NCBI GenBank assembly: GCA_963681505.1
Contig: OY811974.1
Location: 1,695,128-1,759,127 of the forward strand
Direction of reading: 5' to 3'
DNA: 64,000 nucleotides
Source of the DNA: Eunapius fragilis
Taxonomy: Eukaryota > Porifera > Demospongiae > Spongillida > Spongillidae
Within the stretch, counting starts at the first letter, position 1; every line of letters starts with the position of its first letter. The translations under genes and the position numbers were made by a program. The notes below the pieces were generated by a model. It saw nothing but the letters and a program-made list of their open reading frames with translations, was not told where the DNA came from and searched no databases. Below are positions 29,739 through 42,607 of this stretch, in pieces.

Positions 29739-31552
29739 GATCTGCAACAGGAAATTATAATCAGTAGCGTACAGTGGTAGCGTATTTAAAAAATAAAAAG
29801 GCACAGATATAAATTGACCGACCAAAACGCGTGCAACGACACTTGTCTAACCTTGAAGCTTGGTCGACGAATGTTCCGCAGTGGCAAGGCTACGTCTTCA
29901 AACGATCGCGAGATGCAACGCACACAGCAAATTATGAGTTGCACATGACCATGCGCGCGCATATTGACTCTATCAACAGCTCTACTGTTGATGAATCATA
30001 GCACGTGAGGATTTCAGGGCTGTCAGGACCATACTACTTCTATGCCATTGGCTCCGTAGGCGTGGTTTTCGATCGAGCGTTAGAAATATACGCTTCGCAG
30101 CCACTTGCCAGTCGCTATAAAATCTGTCCAAAACACGCTGCATTTATAGTACAACGCACATTATATGCAGCCGTTCTCCAGACGGTATAGTCGATCCCTC
30201 GAATTCGCCATTTTTTCCCCTCCTTCTCCATCTCCTTCCTTTCGTCAAACATAACTCAAGTTAGGAAAAGCGGGAAAATATGAACTTCGCACCAAAATGT
30301 AGCGCTAAATGCGACGTTTCATCCTTTTGTGAAACTATATTGTTTACATCAGTTTCGATATAAATTTATAAAGAGTGTGCGTGGGTGTATTTTTGCCGAT
30401 TTATAAAAAATGAAGTATACTTGCGGATGGACAGTTGGATAAGGATCGTAACTAAATGCTTGGACCCATATGTTGTCGGGCTTTCGTCCATACAAGTTGC
30501 TATTGGACCTTTGATCTAAGTGCCCAGGTCAATAATTATTTGAATCAAGCACGTGGTCTTGCACGTGCGTTCATTTTTGTGTATGCTTTTTGGCCGTAAG
30601 TGAAACATGCCTTCAAGAAAAGCCAGCGGCGGATCCGGGGAGGGGGGTGGGGGGGGGGGGGGGGGGGGTGGCACTCGGGACACGTGCCCCCCAAAAAATT
30701 GTATGCCATTAACTTTATTTAGCTGCTCAGCTAGCTAGCTCTGCCTATACCTACGACTATTGATTCATACAGCGTGTACGCGATACGCGCCGATATAGAT
30801 CATCAATTATTCATTACCGATAGTTTCATAATTATATGCAATGGCCGCACGATTAGAAGGGATTGAACGTGACGCAGAGTGTCAAAACGACAAAGAATCA
30901 TGCAGGCCCTCTATCTCCTAAACGTAGAAAAGATTAACAACAGCGCCAGCATCTTCTAAAATCCAAGTAGAAAATTTGGCTAATGTGCATGCAGTGATGC
31001 TATTTGATAGTACGTTGCAATGGTCAGTCTCACCTTCCTACAGTCTTATATCTAAACGATAATGGCTTGGAGCCTCTGTGACGGTAGAGAACATAATAGA
31101 CGCATTTGCGGCATGACATCCTCGAAAGATGAATTGGCTCTTTTATTAGGAGCAGCTAGCAAATGCATTGCACAATTCATTGTATATTTTTAAAAGAACA
31201 AATAAAACCGTTTTCGAAGGGATTCAATAATATAACGAAGTTGCAGGAGTTCCGCCCCATGCCAGACTCCGATGAGGGAGCTTCCAGTGCATTTTCTAAA
31301 CGAATAAATTAACGGTGAGTTCACTGAGTAACCGTAGATATTAACCAAGCGTTTGGAACATTATCGCGGCGATTTATCGGCGCTTTGAACATGCATATAG
31401 GCTGAGCTCTTGATCTGTGGCTCCCCAGCCTCGATCTGTTTTTTAGTGCGTACGTTTTTTTTTTTGGGGGGGGGGACGGTGCATCGTCAAAGAGCACTTC
31501 ATAAGTATTGCTCCTGACTCAATCCATGCTCAGCCACCACCCACAAAGAGAG
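29739..31552. other. Intergenic sequence upstream of the NHL gene
   Basis: No exon is supported. It contains 'gcggcggatccggggagggg' followed by a G-run (about 30642-30668) and 'acacgtgccccccaaaa', resembling one end of the hAT-like repeat family, and a mixed T/G tract at about 31456-31475. Confidence 0.5.
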
Positions 31553-31704
31553 CACAGCAAAAAAAAGGCGCAAATCATATTTTGATTTCACAAGTGATTT
31601 GTTTTTTCATACCTGTACCAAAATGATAACAGTTTTGATACAGATATGAAAAAACAAATCACTTGTGGAATCAAAATATGATTTGCGTCTTTTTTTTGCT
31701 GTGG
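31553..31704. mobile_element. Foldback (hairpin) element 1
   Basis: A long imperfect palindrome: arms of about 70 bases (core CACAAGTGATTTGTTTTTTC and its inverse) meet around 31628 with almost no spacer. Typical of foldback MITEs; no coding content. Confidence 0.85.
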
Positions 31705-31745
31705 AGCAAAGGGTACGCCACCTTGCTTCATAGTATAGTGGATTT

Positions 31746-31909
31746 AAGGCCGGCATACACGGGTCGACTTCCTGCCGATTTATCGCCTGCAACTCAAATG
31801 AATACGGGTGGAAATTCTGTAAACTAAAGTTTTACGGAGTATTTACGCATATTCATTTCAGTTGCAGGCGATAAATCGGCAGGAAGTCGACCCGTGTATG
31901 CTGGCCTTT
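31746..31909. mobile_element. Foldback (hairpin) element 2
   Basis: Inverted arms of about 57 bases (ACACGGGTCGACTTCCTGCC, then GATTTATCGCCTGCAAC) flank a spacer of about 50 bases. It lies only about 40 bases from element 1. The near-perfect arms suggest a recent insertion. Confidence 0.9.
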
Positions 31910-33383
31910 ATATTCCCGTACACAAAGCACAACACGCGCGTTCCCTATTCCACTTGACAATGTTTGCACGCTACTTTTGAAGCATGTACAAGTCAGTCGC
32001 GTCTCAGAAAAAAAGTAACATAAAACGAAAGCTCGATCTATTTTTGAAAAAGTCGTTTCTCAACTGGAAGTTCGCACGTTTTGAAAACCTACCTGCGCGT
32101 AAGTAAGCCGCTTTTGAACGACACTTCTCCAGACCGAAACTATCTTTGATGCCCCAACATACCTTGTTCAGTAGAGCACAGGTTTATCTTCAACAATAAC
32201 TTCGTTTAAAGGTCATCATGTATTCCATTCAGTAACTGTACAACGAATTCCAACGGGCACAAATCATTACAACCCTTGCTATGTGAGGTAATCAAAATTG
32301 AATGGATCAACACCCGTGGATTCTGCTAATGCGCATTTTTATTATGTGCGCATGTGCAGAGAGATACTATAATTATAATCTCTGGCATACACATATATAA
32401 TATTACTGACGGGTATTTAGTAATGTGTAGTAACTGAGCGTGAATACTTCGATTGAGGCGGATATGTCTGATGCAGCGTTTGGTAAGGATTGCACTGCAT
32501 TGCGTTTGTATTAGCCAAAAACTATTTGGACCGATGTGACAGGTACTAAACAGTAGCGGCTGTTTACTGATTAGGTCATTAGCCACATCTGCTTTTCAGG
32601 ATTTATAAATAACTACGTTCATATGGAGTTGTTAGCTTTCGTAGCAAGCCAGCCCCTAACCATCTGTGTAAAGAAACGCAATGTGCTGCATGCTGCTTAC
32701 ACATGCATCCCTAGATCACAAGCGGCACAGTGTCTACAGTTGCAGGTGAATGTGGTTATTTTTCCGGCCTGAAAAAGCGGATGTGCTAATTACCTTATAA
32801 ACGAGCCGCTGCTGTACGGTGGTGTTATGAATTCGGACAGCGCTTTCCTGTGGTGTTATGAATTCGGTCAGCACTTTCCTGCATGATATCAATAAAAATA
32901 CATGTGCAATAAAAATTTTTTACTATTGTGTTCTTTATCAGTTATGTATTTTATCAACAAAGGTACTTAAGTTTAACAAAGGCACTTTGAAAAATCCTGT
33001 TAAGAATTGGCCATAAAAAAAGCCTATCCATTACGCTCTGATACGGGTTAAGTTTACGAGGTCCTTTCATTAATGAACTGCTATACAGCTGTGCACTCGG
33101 GTGCACCCCGGTACGATCGATCGATACACTAGACAAAGTTCATTGCATGCAATGTAAAAAGCTAAAAAGCCACGTGTGAGTTTAATTGATTTCATTCATA
33201 AGGTGACAAAAGTGCAGGCAATTCTATTCAATACCTGCTGTTGGAAGCAACGGACTGTGGTTGAACGTGCATGTATTGCATACCCTTTTTATTTCATCAG
33301 AAGACTTTTAAATGCCGTTGTTTTGAAATCAAGACTAAATAGAAAACATTGAACATGCAGCTGTGTATGCACCTCCATTGTAG
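31910..33383. other. Upstream region of SELENBP1; first coding exon not located
   Basis: The first exon of SELENBP1 (about seven residues plus one base) should lie in this region or further left. No ATG-containing short exon ending in the right phase with a donor is convincing. A 31-base direct duplication occurs at 32821-32882 (core TGTTATGAATTCGG). Confidence 0.5.
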
Positions 33384-36300
33384 GATGTGGTCCTGGCTAT
33401 GCAAGCCCTTCTGAGGCCATGAAAGCTCCTCGGGAGAAATTGATCTATGTGCAATGCATCTATAACGGAACAGATACAAAAAAACCTGACTACTTAGCAA
33501 CTATTGATAGTGATCCAGCATCTGAGCATTACGGAAAGGTACATTGCATGCAGGCAGGCTTGTAATAGTTAACCGAACATCCCACTGTATACGTGTTACA
33601 GGTTATACATCGACTTCCAATGCCACACCTAGGTGATGAGCTCCACCACTCAGGCTGGAATGCCTGCAGCAGGTAGTATTTGTATAGGATGTACATCATA
33701 TGTATGAGATGCGTTGTATATGCTCGTTTAAAACCTCTGGCATTTCATTTTAGCTGTCATGGCAACTGCACAAAAAAACGTGATCGTCTTATATTGCCAG
33801 CTTTTGTTTCATCCCGGGTGTATATCATTAATACTGGTAGCAACCCTAAGGCACCTTCAATTTTCAAGGTAAACATAATTGTGATAGCAGTTTATTATCA
33901 CCCTTGTTCAATACAAGCAGTAAGTTGCATATCTCTTGTGAATTAATGTGTAAATGGAAAACAAAAAAAAAAAGCATCGAAGTTAATTATGTACAGCTTA
34001 GCAATATATCTCTGAATAAGGAGTTGGGGTTGTATAATGTTACACATTCACAGGAAGATGACAGTAATTTAAAGCGATGAACCCAGGGAGGTTATAATCA
34101 AGGCTTTTCCTTACCAAATTCCAGGCTGGAAATCCCCAGAACTCATGATCATGAGCCTTTGTGTTTCTAATCACCCTAGATTTTATAAACTAATCTCAGC
34201 CTGGATATTTTTCCTTTTTCCTGTCATTAAATCACCTTGTCATTATTGATATAGGTGGTTGAATCTGATGAGATTAAACAGAAATCTGGCCTGATGTACC
34301 CACACACGTCCCATTGCCTTCCAAATGGTGATGTTATGATCAGTGCTTTGGGAGATGCAGATGGGAATGCCAAAGGTAACGTGGAGATGGAGAACTGAAT
34401 TCTATATACACACTACGTTGTTGCATAAATATATACTACTTCTGGGAATGATGGAATTGGTTTAGAGAATTGTCTTTCAATAGGTGGATTTATTCTGCTT
34501 GGTGGTGATACATTTGAAGTCAAAGGAAACTGGGAAGGAAGCCATTCTACTCCATTTGGCTATGACTTCTGGTACCAAGTCCGCCATAACGTGATGATCA
34601 GCAGTGAATGGGGAGATCCCCATGCATTTCTGAAAGGATTCAATCCAACACATGTTGCTGAGGGTCAGCCTATTAATGTACTGTTGCTGAGGGTCAGCCT
34701 ATTAATGTACTGTTGCTGAGGGTCAGCCTATTAATGTACTGTTGCTGAGGGTCAGTCTATTAATGTACTGTTGCTGAGGGTCAGCCTATTAATGTACTGT
34801 TGCTGAGGGTCAGCCTATTAATGTAATGTTGCTGAGGATCAGCCTATTAATGTACTGTTGCTGAGGGTCAGCCTATTAATGTACTGTTGCTGAGGGTCAG
34901 CCTATTAATGTACTGTTGCTGAGGGTCAGCCTATTTATGTTTATTACCACATCCACAGTTACAAAGTGATGGTAATTGCAAACCTGTTCCAGTGCTGTGT
35001 TAAAATAGGACTGAAACTCACAATCATACTTTATGCAGCACTAACAATATTTGAAACTGATGCATATTACATCTTTGATTGACTACTCACATAACTCATT
35101 ATTTCTAACCTGATTTCACATCTTCCAGATTTTAATGGCCTTGGATTATGTGTGTATGAACCGTAATTTTACACAGAGAAAAACACCCATAACAATTCTA
35201 GCCCTCTTTTTTTCTTCATGTGCTTCTCATTCATGAACCACATATATGTCTTTAGTAATGAATTCATTTTTCAGAGCTATGTCCAGTATGCTATGACCCA
35301 CTATGTAATGCTTGACAACTTCACTTGCAGGTAAATATGGACACACGCTTCATGCATGGAACTGGGAGAAGCATACTCCTGTGCAAGACATTGATCTTGG
35401 AACCTCTGAAGGTATGATGTTACTAGAACTGAGGTTCTTGCACAATCCAGATGAAGCCCAAGGATATGTGGGTGTGACGCTCTCCTCTAATGTATTCCGC
35501 TTCTTCAAGAGTGAGGTATGTGCACAAATATTGGGGTCTGAAAATTAAACCACTGTTTACTCATTCACTTTCTAGAATGGTACTTGGAGTGCAGAAAAAG
35601 TAATTGATGTACCCAGTAAAAAAGTTGAAGGATGGATCTTACCTGAAATGCCAGGTTGGTGCCAGATGCTGCTTTCATTGTTCCAAGTGTTAGATTTTCT
35701 TTGTACAGGTTTTATTACAGATCTGCTCATATCTCTTGATGACAAATATTTGTACTTCTCCAACTGGGTACAAGGTGATGTTCGACAGTATGACATTACT
35801 GATAGGAAGAAACCAAAGCTTGTGGGGCAGGTGATTTGGTGCAGGTCATATTACCTCACTTGAATTTCATATTCTGACGATCTTTACATGCTATATGGTT
35901 TGAGAGTTTTTTCATTCACAGTGCCGGTGGAAACTTCCACTGAAGATGAAATTACTATGGAATTTTAATTCTCTGAATGTTTATGCTGCTGAATGTAAAT
36001 AGTTTATGTAGCATTACCTCTATTATAAGCTCACAAACTAATCTTTTTTCTAGTTTTATCATTTGGTTAGAGTTAAATTTTTTACCCTGAATAGCTAAAC
36101 CTATTACTTTAACCTAACCAGAGATCGTATAATATTTTTATGCTTCTTATCGCATTACATTATACAGATTTTTATTTTCGCCCAGGTGTGCTTGTGCATT
36201 TAGTGCGGGGAAGAAAAAAAATCATGCCAATGGGAATTTTGATAACAAAGTTACCTTAATTTTGACAGGATGGTTTTTTTCCTCTAATGAGAAAGAGAAG

Positions 36301-39300
36301 CAATGTGTGTGAAGTACACCTGATGAATAGTTCTACTTAGCTTGTATCCAATCATGTACACTAATTGGTTCATTTTTGTATGTAGTACATTTTAATACTC
36401 AACATAGTGAGTAATCGCAGGTTATTCTGCACTTTGTTACACATACAGTGGTATTTACATCTAGGATATATAAAATTGTCTTTTGAGTGACTATAATTAT
36501 GAATTCGCAGTCCATATCCATTTCGATGTGTGAAGTAATTCAGGCATCCATAATACTGAGCAGATATAATTACCAATAGCTGACTCGTAGGCATGATTAC
36601 AATACAAAAGTACAGCTTTTTGATGAAGTAACGTTTTGCAAGCTGCAGCTTTCCAATGAGGTAATAGTGGTTTTGTTTACTTCATAATTGTGAAAATATT
36701 TTTTTCCCCCCATTTTTTACATTAAATAAATACAGTACGGTATATACAGACTATACCCTAACCCTCAAGCAGGTGCATTGAGGTGGTTTCTGAGTTGGAC
36801 CGTGCGATGAAAGCACTGGAGCCGGTGCGGTAAACTATAATAAATAAATTATGTCTAATAGCTACAACTTAGTTATTGTATACAATGTGTAAACCTGCTA
36901 TAAGAACACCTATTATTCACAAACCACTGCAATTATTCTATCGTGCACATAATTACAAAACCCCATTATATTAATGATCTTGCTACATATTGTCCAAGCA
37001 TGAGAGCTTTATGTAAAGAACATATTGTATTTCATAAAGCTTATACACTTCCAGGTATTTATTGGAGGGAGCATGTGCAAGGGTGGAAGCGTCAAGCTTA
37101 AAGATGGTAGTGAGCAGCCTGAAGCACTGTCAGTTGGTGGCAAAAGGATCTATGGAGGACCTCAGATGATTCAGCTTTCTCTCGATGGTAAGAGGCTCTA
37201 CGTTACAACTTCACTGGAAAGCGCATGGGACCGGCAGTTTTACCCGGATATGGTGAAGTATGGTGTGGTGCAAAAAAAATGTGAGGGATGACTTGAATGA
37301 TCATTCAGCACTGTCAATAATAATATATGTTTGTCGGTAAAATCATTAGTATGTAGGCGTGCATTCATCAAAACCATCAAAACGAACGTGCTGCTTTTCA
37401 GCACTTTACGTATTCATTATTATAATTTTTTTTTTCTAAACTTACAGCAAATACACACACATACAGCCATTATACATATCACATAACTTATGAGAATTTT
37501 TAACCAATAAATGGTTCAATGCATGATTGAGTAAAGAGCGGCCCCATCCTCAAAGCCCAGGCCACTTCTCCACTTTACTCTGGAATCCCTTAGGCATAAG
37601 CTGGCTGCTCTGATGATGGCAAATGAAAGCCTTGCTCTGATGTAGCCACATGTTTGTGCATAAGACTTTTTCCATTTGCTTGCAACACATGTGGCCATTA
37701 TTATAAAGGTATTGTGCTTTGAAATCGATCGATTTATGGAGGATCAAAAACACCTAACTAAATTTCAATTGCATGTTACACAGTCTGAACAATCAATATC
37801 ATTGTTATCTTAATGGCAGTCTGTTTAATATTTATTACTATTAATTCAATTGTACAGGCCATTTCAGCCAGACAGCATTGAAATGTACATGTAGAGAGTT
37901 CCATACATTAGGCCTCCAATAGTGACTTTTTGCTTTAACGTTCCAACTGTACACACCATACTTGCACAAATTGGTTACTATCATCACAATTGTAGCAGGA
38001 ATGAATAAACAATGAGTGAGGGATTATCAATTGATATGGACTCGTACATATATATGGCATGGTCACATATATGGCATGGTCACATATATGGCATGGTCAC
38101 ATATATGGCATGGTCACTGGCCACTCATAGAGGTGATATCTACATACGGCATGGCCACTGGCCACTCACAGGTGATATGGCTTGGTCACTGGCCACTCAT
38201 AGAGGTGATACCTACTTATGGCATGGTCACTGGCCACTCATAGGTGATATGGCATGGTCACTGGCCACCCATAGGTGATATGGCTTGGTCACTGGCCACT
38301 CATAGGTGATATGGCATGGTCACTGGCCACTCATAGGTGATATGGCTTGGTCACTGGCCGATGATATGGCTTGGTCACTGGCCACTCATAGGTGATATGG
38401 CTTGGTCACTGGCCACTCATAGAGGTGATATGGCTTGGTCACTGGCCACTCATAGGTGATATGGCTTGGTCACTGGCCACTCATAGGTGATATGGCTTGG
38501 TCACTGGCCACTCATAGGTGATATGGCTTGGTCACTGGCCACTCATAGGTGATATGGCTTGGTCACTGGCCACTCATAGAGATGATATGGCTTGGTCACT
38601 GGCCACTCATAGGTGATACGGCTTGGTCACTGGCCACTCATAGGTGATATGGCATGGTCACTGGCCACTCATAGGTGATATGGCTTGGTTACTGGCCACT
38701 CATAGGTGATATGGCTTGGTCACTGGCCACTCATAGGTGATATGGGCCACTCATAGGTGATATGGCTTGGTCACTGGCCACTCATAGGTGATATGGCATG
38801 GTCACTGACCACTCATAGGTGATATGGCATGGTCACTGGCCACTCATAGGTGATATGGCATGGTCACTGGCCACTCATAGGTGATATGGCTTGGTCACTG
38901 GCCCACTCATAGGTGATATCTACTTATGGCATGGTCACTGGCCACTCATAGGTGATACTTACTTATGGCATGGTCACCGGCCACTCATAGGACCCCTGAT
39001 TTGAACCCCTGGGGGTTGCACCCTTTATACGTATTGTAACGGCAAGGACAAAAAGGACCAAAAAAAATATGCCATAGTGAAATGGTGTGGTAGGATGTGT
39101 GCTGCAAATAGTAAGTCAGTAGCATTAATCATCCAAGATTCAAACGGAGAGCACCTTTTTATATAATTTAGCGAAACGGCATTTTTTAGGAAATGTCCCA
39201 ATGATTTGTTAGCTATTTAGTTATCTGGTGTAGGTTAGAATACATAATGGCATAAGGACATATACCCAGAAATAATGATGCATTTAAGCTACTTAGTATT

Positions 39301-40440
39301 TGAAGGGAAACTTATGGATGTGTTTTGTTTCAGGTGTAACTAAAGTGGGGGACAGCATCAAGGGAGCATATTGCAATGCGATGGTCAAAATAAGGGTCCA
39401 TGAAATATTAGATAATTTTCGCTGAACAATTATACAATAGAAATATTCACATAATACATGGAAACATGGTAAAGAAATAAGCAGATAATAAAAGAAAAAT
39501 ATTAATACGATATCAATGTTCAAATTGAGATCCTGATTCTGAGCATAGGTCAAAATTCACATGTTTTTGTTCTGTGATAAGAGGACCTCGAGCCTCTGAT
39601 GCACATTATTGCAGATCGCAATAAGGAGAAACTCAGCTTGCATATTAGCCAAAAAAGAGTGGAGCTATATGGATGATTGTGTTTTTCAGCTATGAGATTT
39701 TTTAAATAGGCAATATTAGAAAGTAAATTGAATTTATCTCTCATTAGAGATTCGATTTTTCATCATAAACGGATATTTAGTACTCAATTAGGTGCTGAGT
39801 TGATATTTTTTTCCCTATGGGATGCAAGGTGCCTATAACAACTTTCCTCATTTTTGTGTGTTCAGTTCTCAAAATACAGGTTATTTTTACGTTTTTACCC
39901 TTCTTATGTGGATTGTGTCAACATGCAATAGAAAATAAAGCATACGTTGCTTCACTACTGCATGTTTAACACACAACACTTTTTTTTTCCAGTGAGAATT
40001 CCGAAGTGCTTTTACTTCATTTGGCCCATACACTAGATATAAGTTATATTGGGATAAAGATTATCACTTTTTTTTAACCTCAAATTTACAAGTTAAAAAA
40101 TGGTTAATTATTTAAATTTCATATTTTTATAGGGATATTTCTATTTCACACCCCCACTTTTGTTCTGGGGAGCTACAGTAGGATAATCTTTAACATTGCC
40201 CCTTTCCATTCCACTGATGGCTGGATACATCATATTGCTTTGTCACCCTTATGGGTAACTATTTCTGTTTTTTTTAGGCATGGCTCTGTGATGCTTCAAA
40301 TTGATGTTGACACAGCTAAAGGTGGAATGAAAATCAATGACAAATTTCTTGTGGACTTCGGATGTGAACCAAATGGGCCTGCACTTGCCCATGAGATGCG
40401 GTTTCAAGGAGGTGACTGCACCTCTGATATCTGGATGTGA
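33384..40440 (+). CDS. SELENBP1: Selenium-binding protein 1 / methanethiol oxidase, first exon missing
   Basis: SELENBP1 oxidises methanethiol with O2 to formaldehyde, H2S and H2O2. Ten exons join in phase: 33384-33538, 33602-33672, 33754-33868, 34255-34375, 34484-34663, 35331-35515, 35576-35654, 35709-35830, 37055-37257 and 40278-40440 (TGA). They cover the family from [13 protein letters not shown] to the C-terminus [10 protein letters not shown], about 464 of roughly 472 residues. Family landmarks: [18 protein letters not shown], the cysteine pair CSSC just after it (the selenium-binding site in the human protein), [83 protein letters not shown] and [10 protein letters not shown]. The His-rich motifs match the proposed metal-binding positions. 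The donor of the 34663 exon is the first unit of a tandem array. Introns 5 and 9 carry minisatellites. Otherwise it looks intact. Confidence 0.94.
34652..34935. repeat. 29-base minisatellite derived from a SELENBP1 exon end and splice donor
   Basis: Ten copies of a 29-base unit, GTTGCTGAGGGTCAGCCTAT plus 'taatgtact'. The first copy spans the exon end and donor (GCTGAGG/GTCAGC at 34663/34664). Each later copy therefore carries the same exon-intron boundary. Using a downstream copy would add 29-base steps and soon meet a stop. Confidence 0.95.
38049..38990. repeat. 31-base minisatellite, SELENBP1 intron 9
   Basis: It starts with four 17-base units (ATATATGGCATGGTCAC) and continues as about 28 copies of a 31-base unit containing GATATGGCTTGGTCACTGGC. 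It lies mid-intron, well away from both splice sites. Confidence 0.96.
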
Positions 40441-41562
40441 AACTGTTGATCAACAATGGAATTTAATACTAATGTGATTGATTAATTTGCACCTCCTCAG
40501 GTTTTAATTGGTGTTAATAGAGCTCCAGATTAATCAGCAGTACTGGATCCAGCATAACCTTTGGTTGTGGTCACACCCCCTCCCACCTTCTCCCCACCAG
40601 GAGTGGTGTGGCCGGTGGACAATTGATTGAATGCTAAGTTAGTATTTAGGCAAGGTAAAGGAAAATAATTATTATAATTGGGTGGCGGTAGAAACCTACG
40701 GTTGTGCTCAGTTTCCCGCCCTTGTGATGGCCTTTGACTTGCTGTAGTGCAGGAAGTCAAAGGCCATCACAAACAAATGCAAATGCTAGAGCCTTTGCTC
40801 TCGCAGTCAAGGTTTTAGCATGCAGAGGACATGGGCTGAAGGTAGCCTTCACAGTGTGAATTGGTGTGGGGGGGAGTTTTAGGGTGTTTGTGGCATGTTT
40901 GTCTTTAGACATTGTCCTTTCACCCATTTTGAATTGCCGTGTAGTGGCTCAAACTTACATACTGTTGGGCCATGCGCATGCCCTATTAAGAGGTGGCTGA
41001 AAAAAAAAGTGATATCTTTTTAAAACTGGGGTGAGTGTGGGGGGGGGGGCAAAATTTAACCACTTGACCACTAATTAAATATTCATTGCTGAGACTGCTT
41101 GAATAATAATAATTAAAAATATTCATGATCAGGGAAACAAACTGGGGGGGCCCTTGCCCCCCCCCCCCCCCCTCCCCCTGTTTACCTACGCCTCTGGATA
41201 TGGTTCAGTAAGCTCCATTAAAAAAACTTGATATGCACTCTGCCATCATTTTAACACCCTCAACCATAAGCTGCACACTTATACCTGTCCTTAGTGCCAG
41301 TACAATAAGTCTACATGTACCAGACCGTAACACCCCATCATTGACTTCAACGCTATTGCACTCTTATTTTACGGTGTGGTATATTCTGTATGTATCTTAA
41401 GTAAAAAATATTCGTAGGCATGATGAAGGCAAACCGTACAAGGACACGCTGCGGCATTCCCTAGCTAGGGAAAATTTAGCAATGAGTTCATTCAGGCCGA
41501 GTAACTAGTTCAATCATAGATAGCAGAGTAGGTAGTTAACACCTCCATGGGCGTCCCCAGCT
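40441..41562. other. Sequence downstream of SELENBP1
   Basis: No gene is seen. It includes an inverted pair at 40721-40770 (GATGGCCTTTGACTTGCTG / GCAAGTC...CCATC type), a poly-G (41039-41050), and a G-run and C-run pair at 41143-41173 followed by 'acgcctctgga', resembling a repeat end. Confidence 0.5.
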
Positions 41563-41565
41563 TTT

Positions 41566-41743
41566 CTGGAAGGGGGGGGGGGGGGGGGGACCAGAATAGG
41601 GCAAGGGGGCGCCATTTGACAGCCGCAAATACGTTGTCTGCTTTCGGCCATTTCAACCTGTGGGGGGGGGGGGGGGGGATGCTGTCCATTTTCGGCCGAT
41701 TCAACCAGTGGGGGGGGGGGGGGGGTGGACCGACTCAACCAGT

Positions 41744-41774
<31 letters not shown>

Positions 41775-41965
41775 GCTGTCCACTTTTGGACCGACTCAAC
41801 CAGTGGGGGGGGGTGCTGTCCACTTTTGGGCCGCTTCAACCAGTGGGGGGGTGGGGGGGGGGGGGGGGGGGGTGCTATTGCTTTCGGCCAGTTCAATCAA
41901 TCAGGTGTCCGCGCTTTCAGCAGATTCAACCAGTGGGTGGTGGAGGCTCAGCTACGGGGGGGGGT
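41566..41965. repeat. G-rich minisatellite with poly-G blocks
   Basis: Degenerate units of about 50 bases: GACCGACTCAACCAGTGGGG, a poly-G block of 8-28 residues, then GTGCTGTCCACTTTTGG. At least seven G-blocks occur. The Gly-rich frames (90-173 codons) on the plus strand are artefacts of poly-G. The potential for G-quadruplexes is very high. Confidence 0.93.
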
Positions 41966-42164
41966 GCGCATGTATGTAAACAAGGGGGTTGGGGGGAGGG
42001 GGCCATGGCCCCCCCTGGAGACACCCATGACCTCCACTCCGCGTTATAGTATTTATACACTTCCCTAGGAATAAATTCAGATCTGAAAGGTATGAAGTAC
42101 AAAATACAATTTGCCATTTCCCTTTCATCCATCACTGTATGAAATGTATGTGAGCTGACTGTGC

Positions 42165-42235
42165 GTGTGTGGGTGTGGGTGTGTGTGTACGTGTGTACCC
42201 GGGTGTGTGTGTGTGCTTGTGCGCGCGCGCAGTGG
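42165..42235. repeat. GT-rich microsatellite
   Basis: Interrupted GT run ending in GCGCGCGCGC, directly before a 'cagtggcggatccag' repeat end. Confidence 0.85.
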
Positions 42236-42432
42236 CGGATCCAGCGGGGGTACCGGGGGCACGTGCCACCGTTCTTCTAATTATATATTCATAGTCGCGC
42301 AATATAGCGTTTAAATTGCGTATGGCTAAAAAAGACTTCCGCGCTTCGCGCGGGCCCTCCCGCACCCACCCCGTTTTCTCACCAATAAATACCATTAATA
42401 ATTGGTGCCCTCCTCTCCTTTGAAAATTCCTG
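42235..42432. mobile_element. Possible hAT-like MITE
   Basis: Begins CAGTGGCGGATCCAGCGGGG and may end near 'aattcctgggtcgcg', which inverted reads CGACCCAGGAATT. The right end is poorly matched, so the boundary is uncertain. Confidence 0.45.
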
Positions 42433-42436
42433 GGTC

Positions 42437-42533
42437 GCGTGTGTGTGTGTGTGTATGTGTATGTGTGCGTGTGTGTGTGTGTGTGCGTGTGTGTGCGTGT
42501 GTGTGTGTGCGCGTGTGTGTGCGTGTGTGTGAC
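42437..42533. repeat. GT-rich microsatellite
   Basis: GT repeat with A and C interruptions. Confidence 0.95.
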
Positions 42534-42543
42534 AGAGGTGTGT

Positions 42544-42607
42544 ACCTAGTCTCGTACCCAGACCTAGATTCCCAACAGCTGCGGATGGATTACATCACCG
42601 CTACGTG
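42544..42607 (+). repeat. Dispersed repeat, copy in plus orientation
   Basis: The sequence CTAGTCTCGTACCCAGACC, followed by CCCAACAGCTGCGGATGG and ATTACATCACCGCTACG, recurs inverted at 45503-45573. A degenerate copy is at 7139-7190. It may be the end of a SINE or MITE family. Only the short conserved part was recognised. Confidence 0.75.

Noticed and set aside
30281..30324. Candidate first exon of SELENBP1 reading MNFAPKCSAKCD
   Set aside because: Cys/Lys pattern is tempting, but the following GTTTCA is a poor donor and the phase does not clearly meet the exon at 33384.
41547..42068. Glycine-rich 173-residue protein and proline-rich minus-strand frames
   Set aside because: Direct translation of poly-G blocks; composition follows the repeat.
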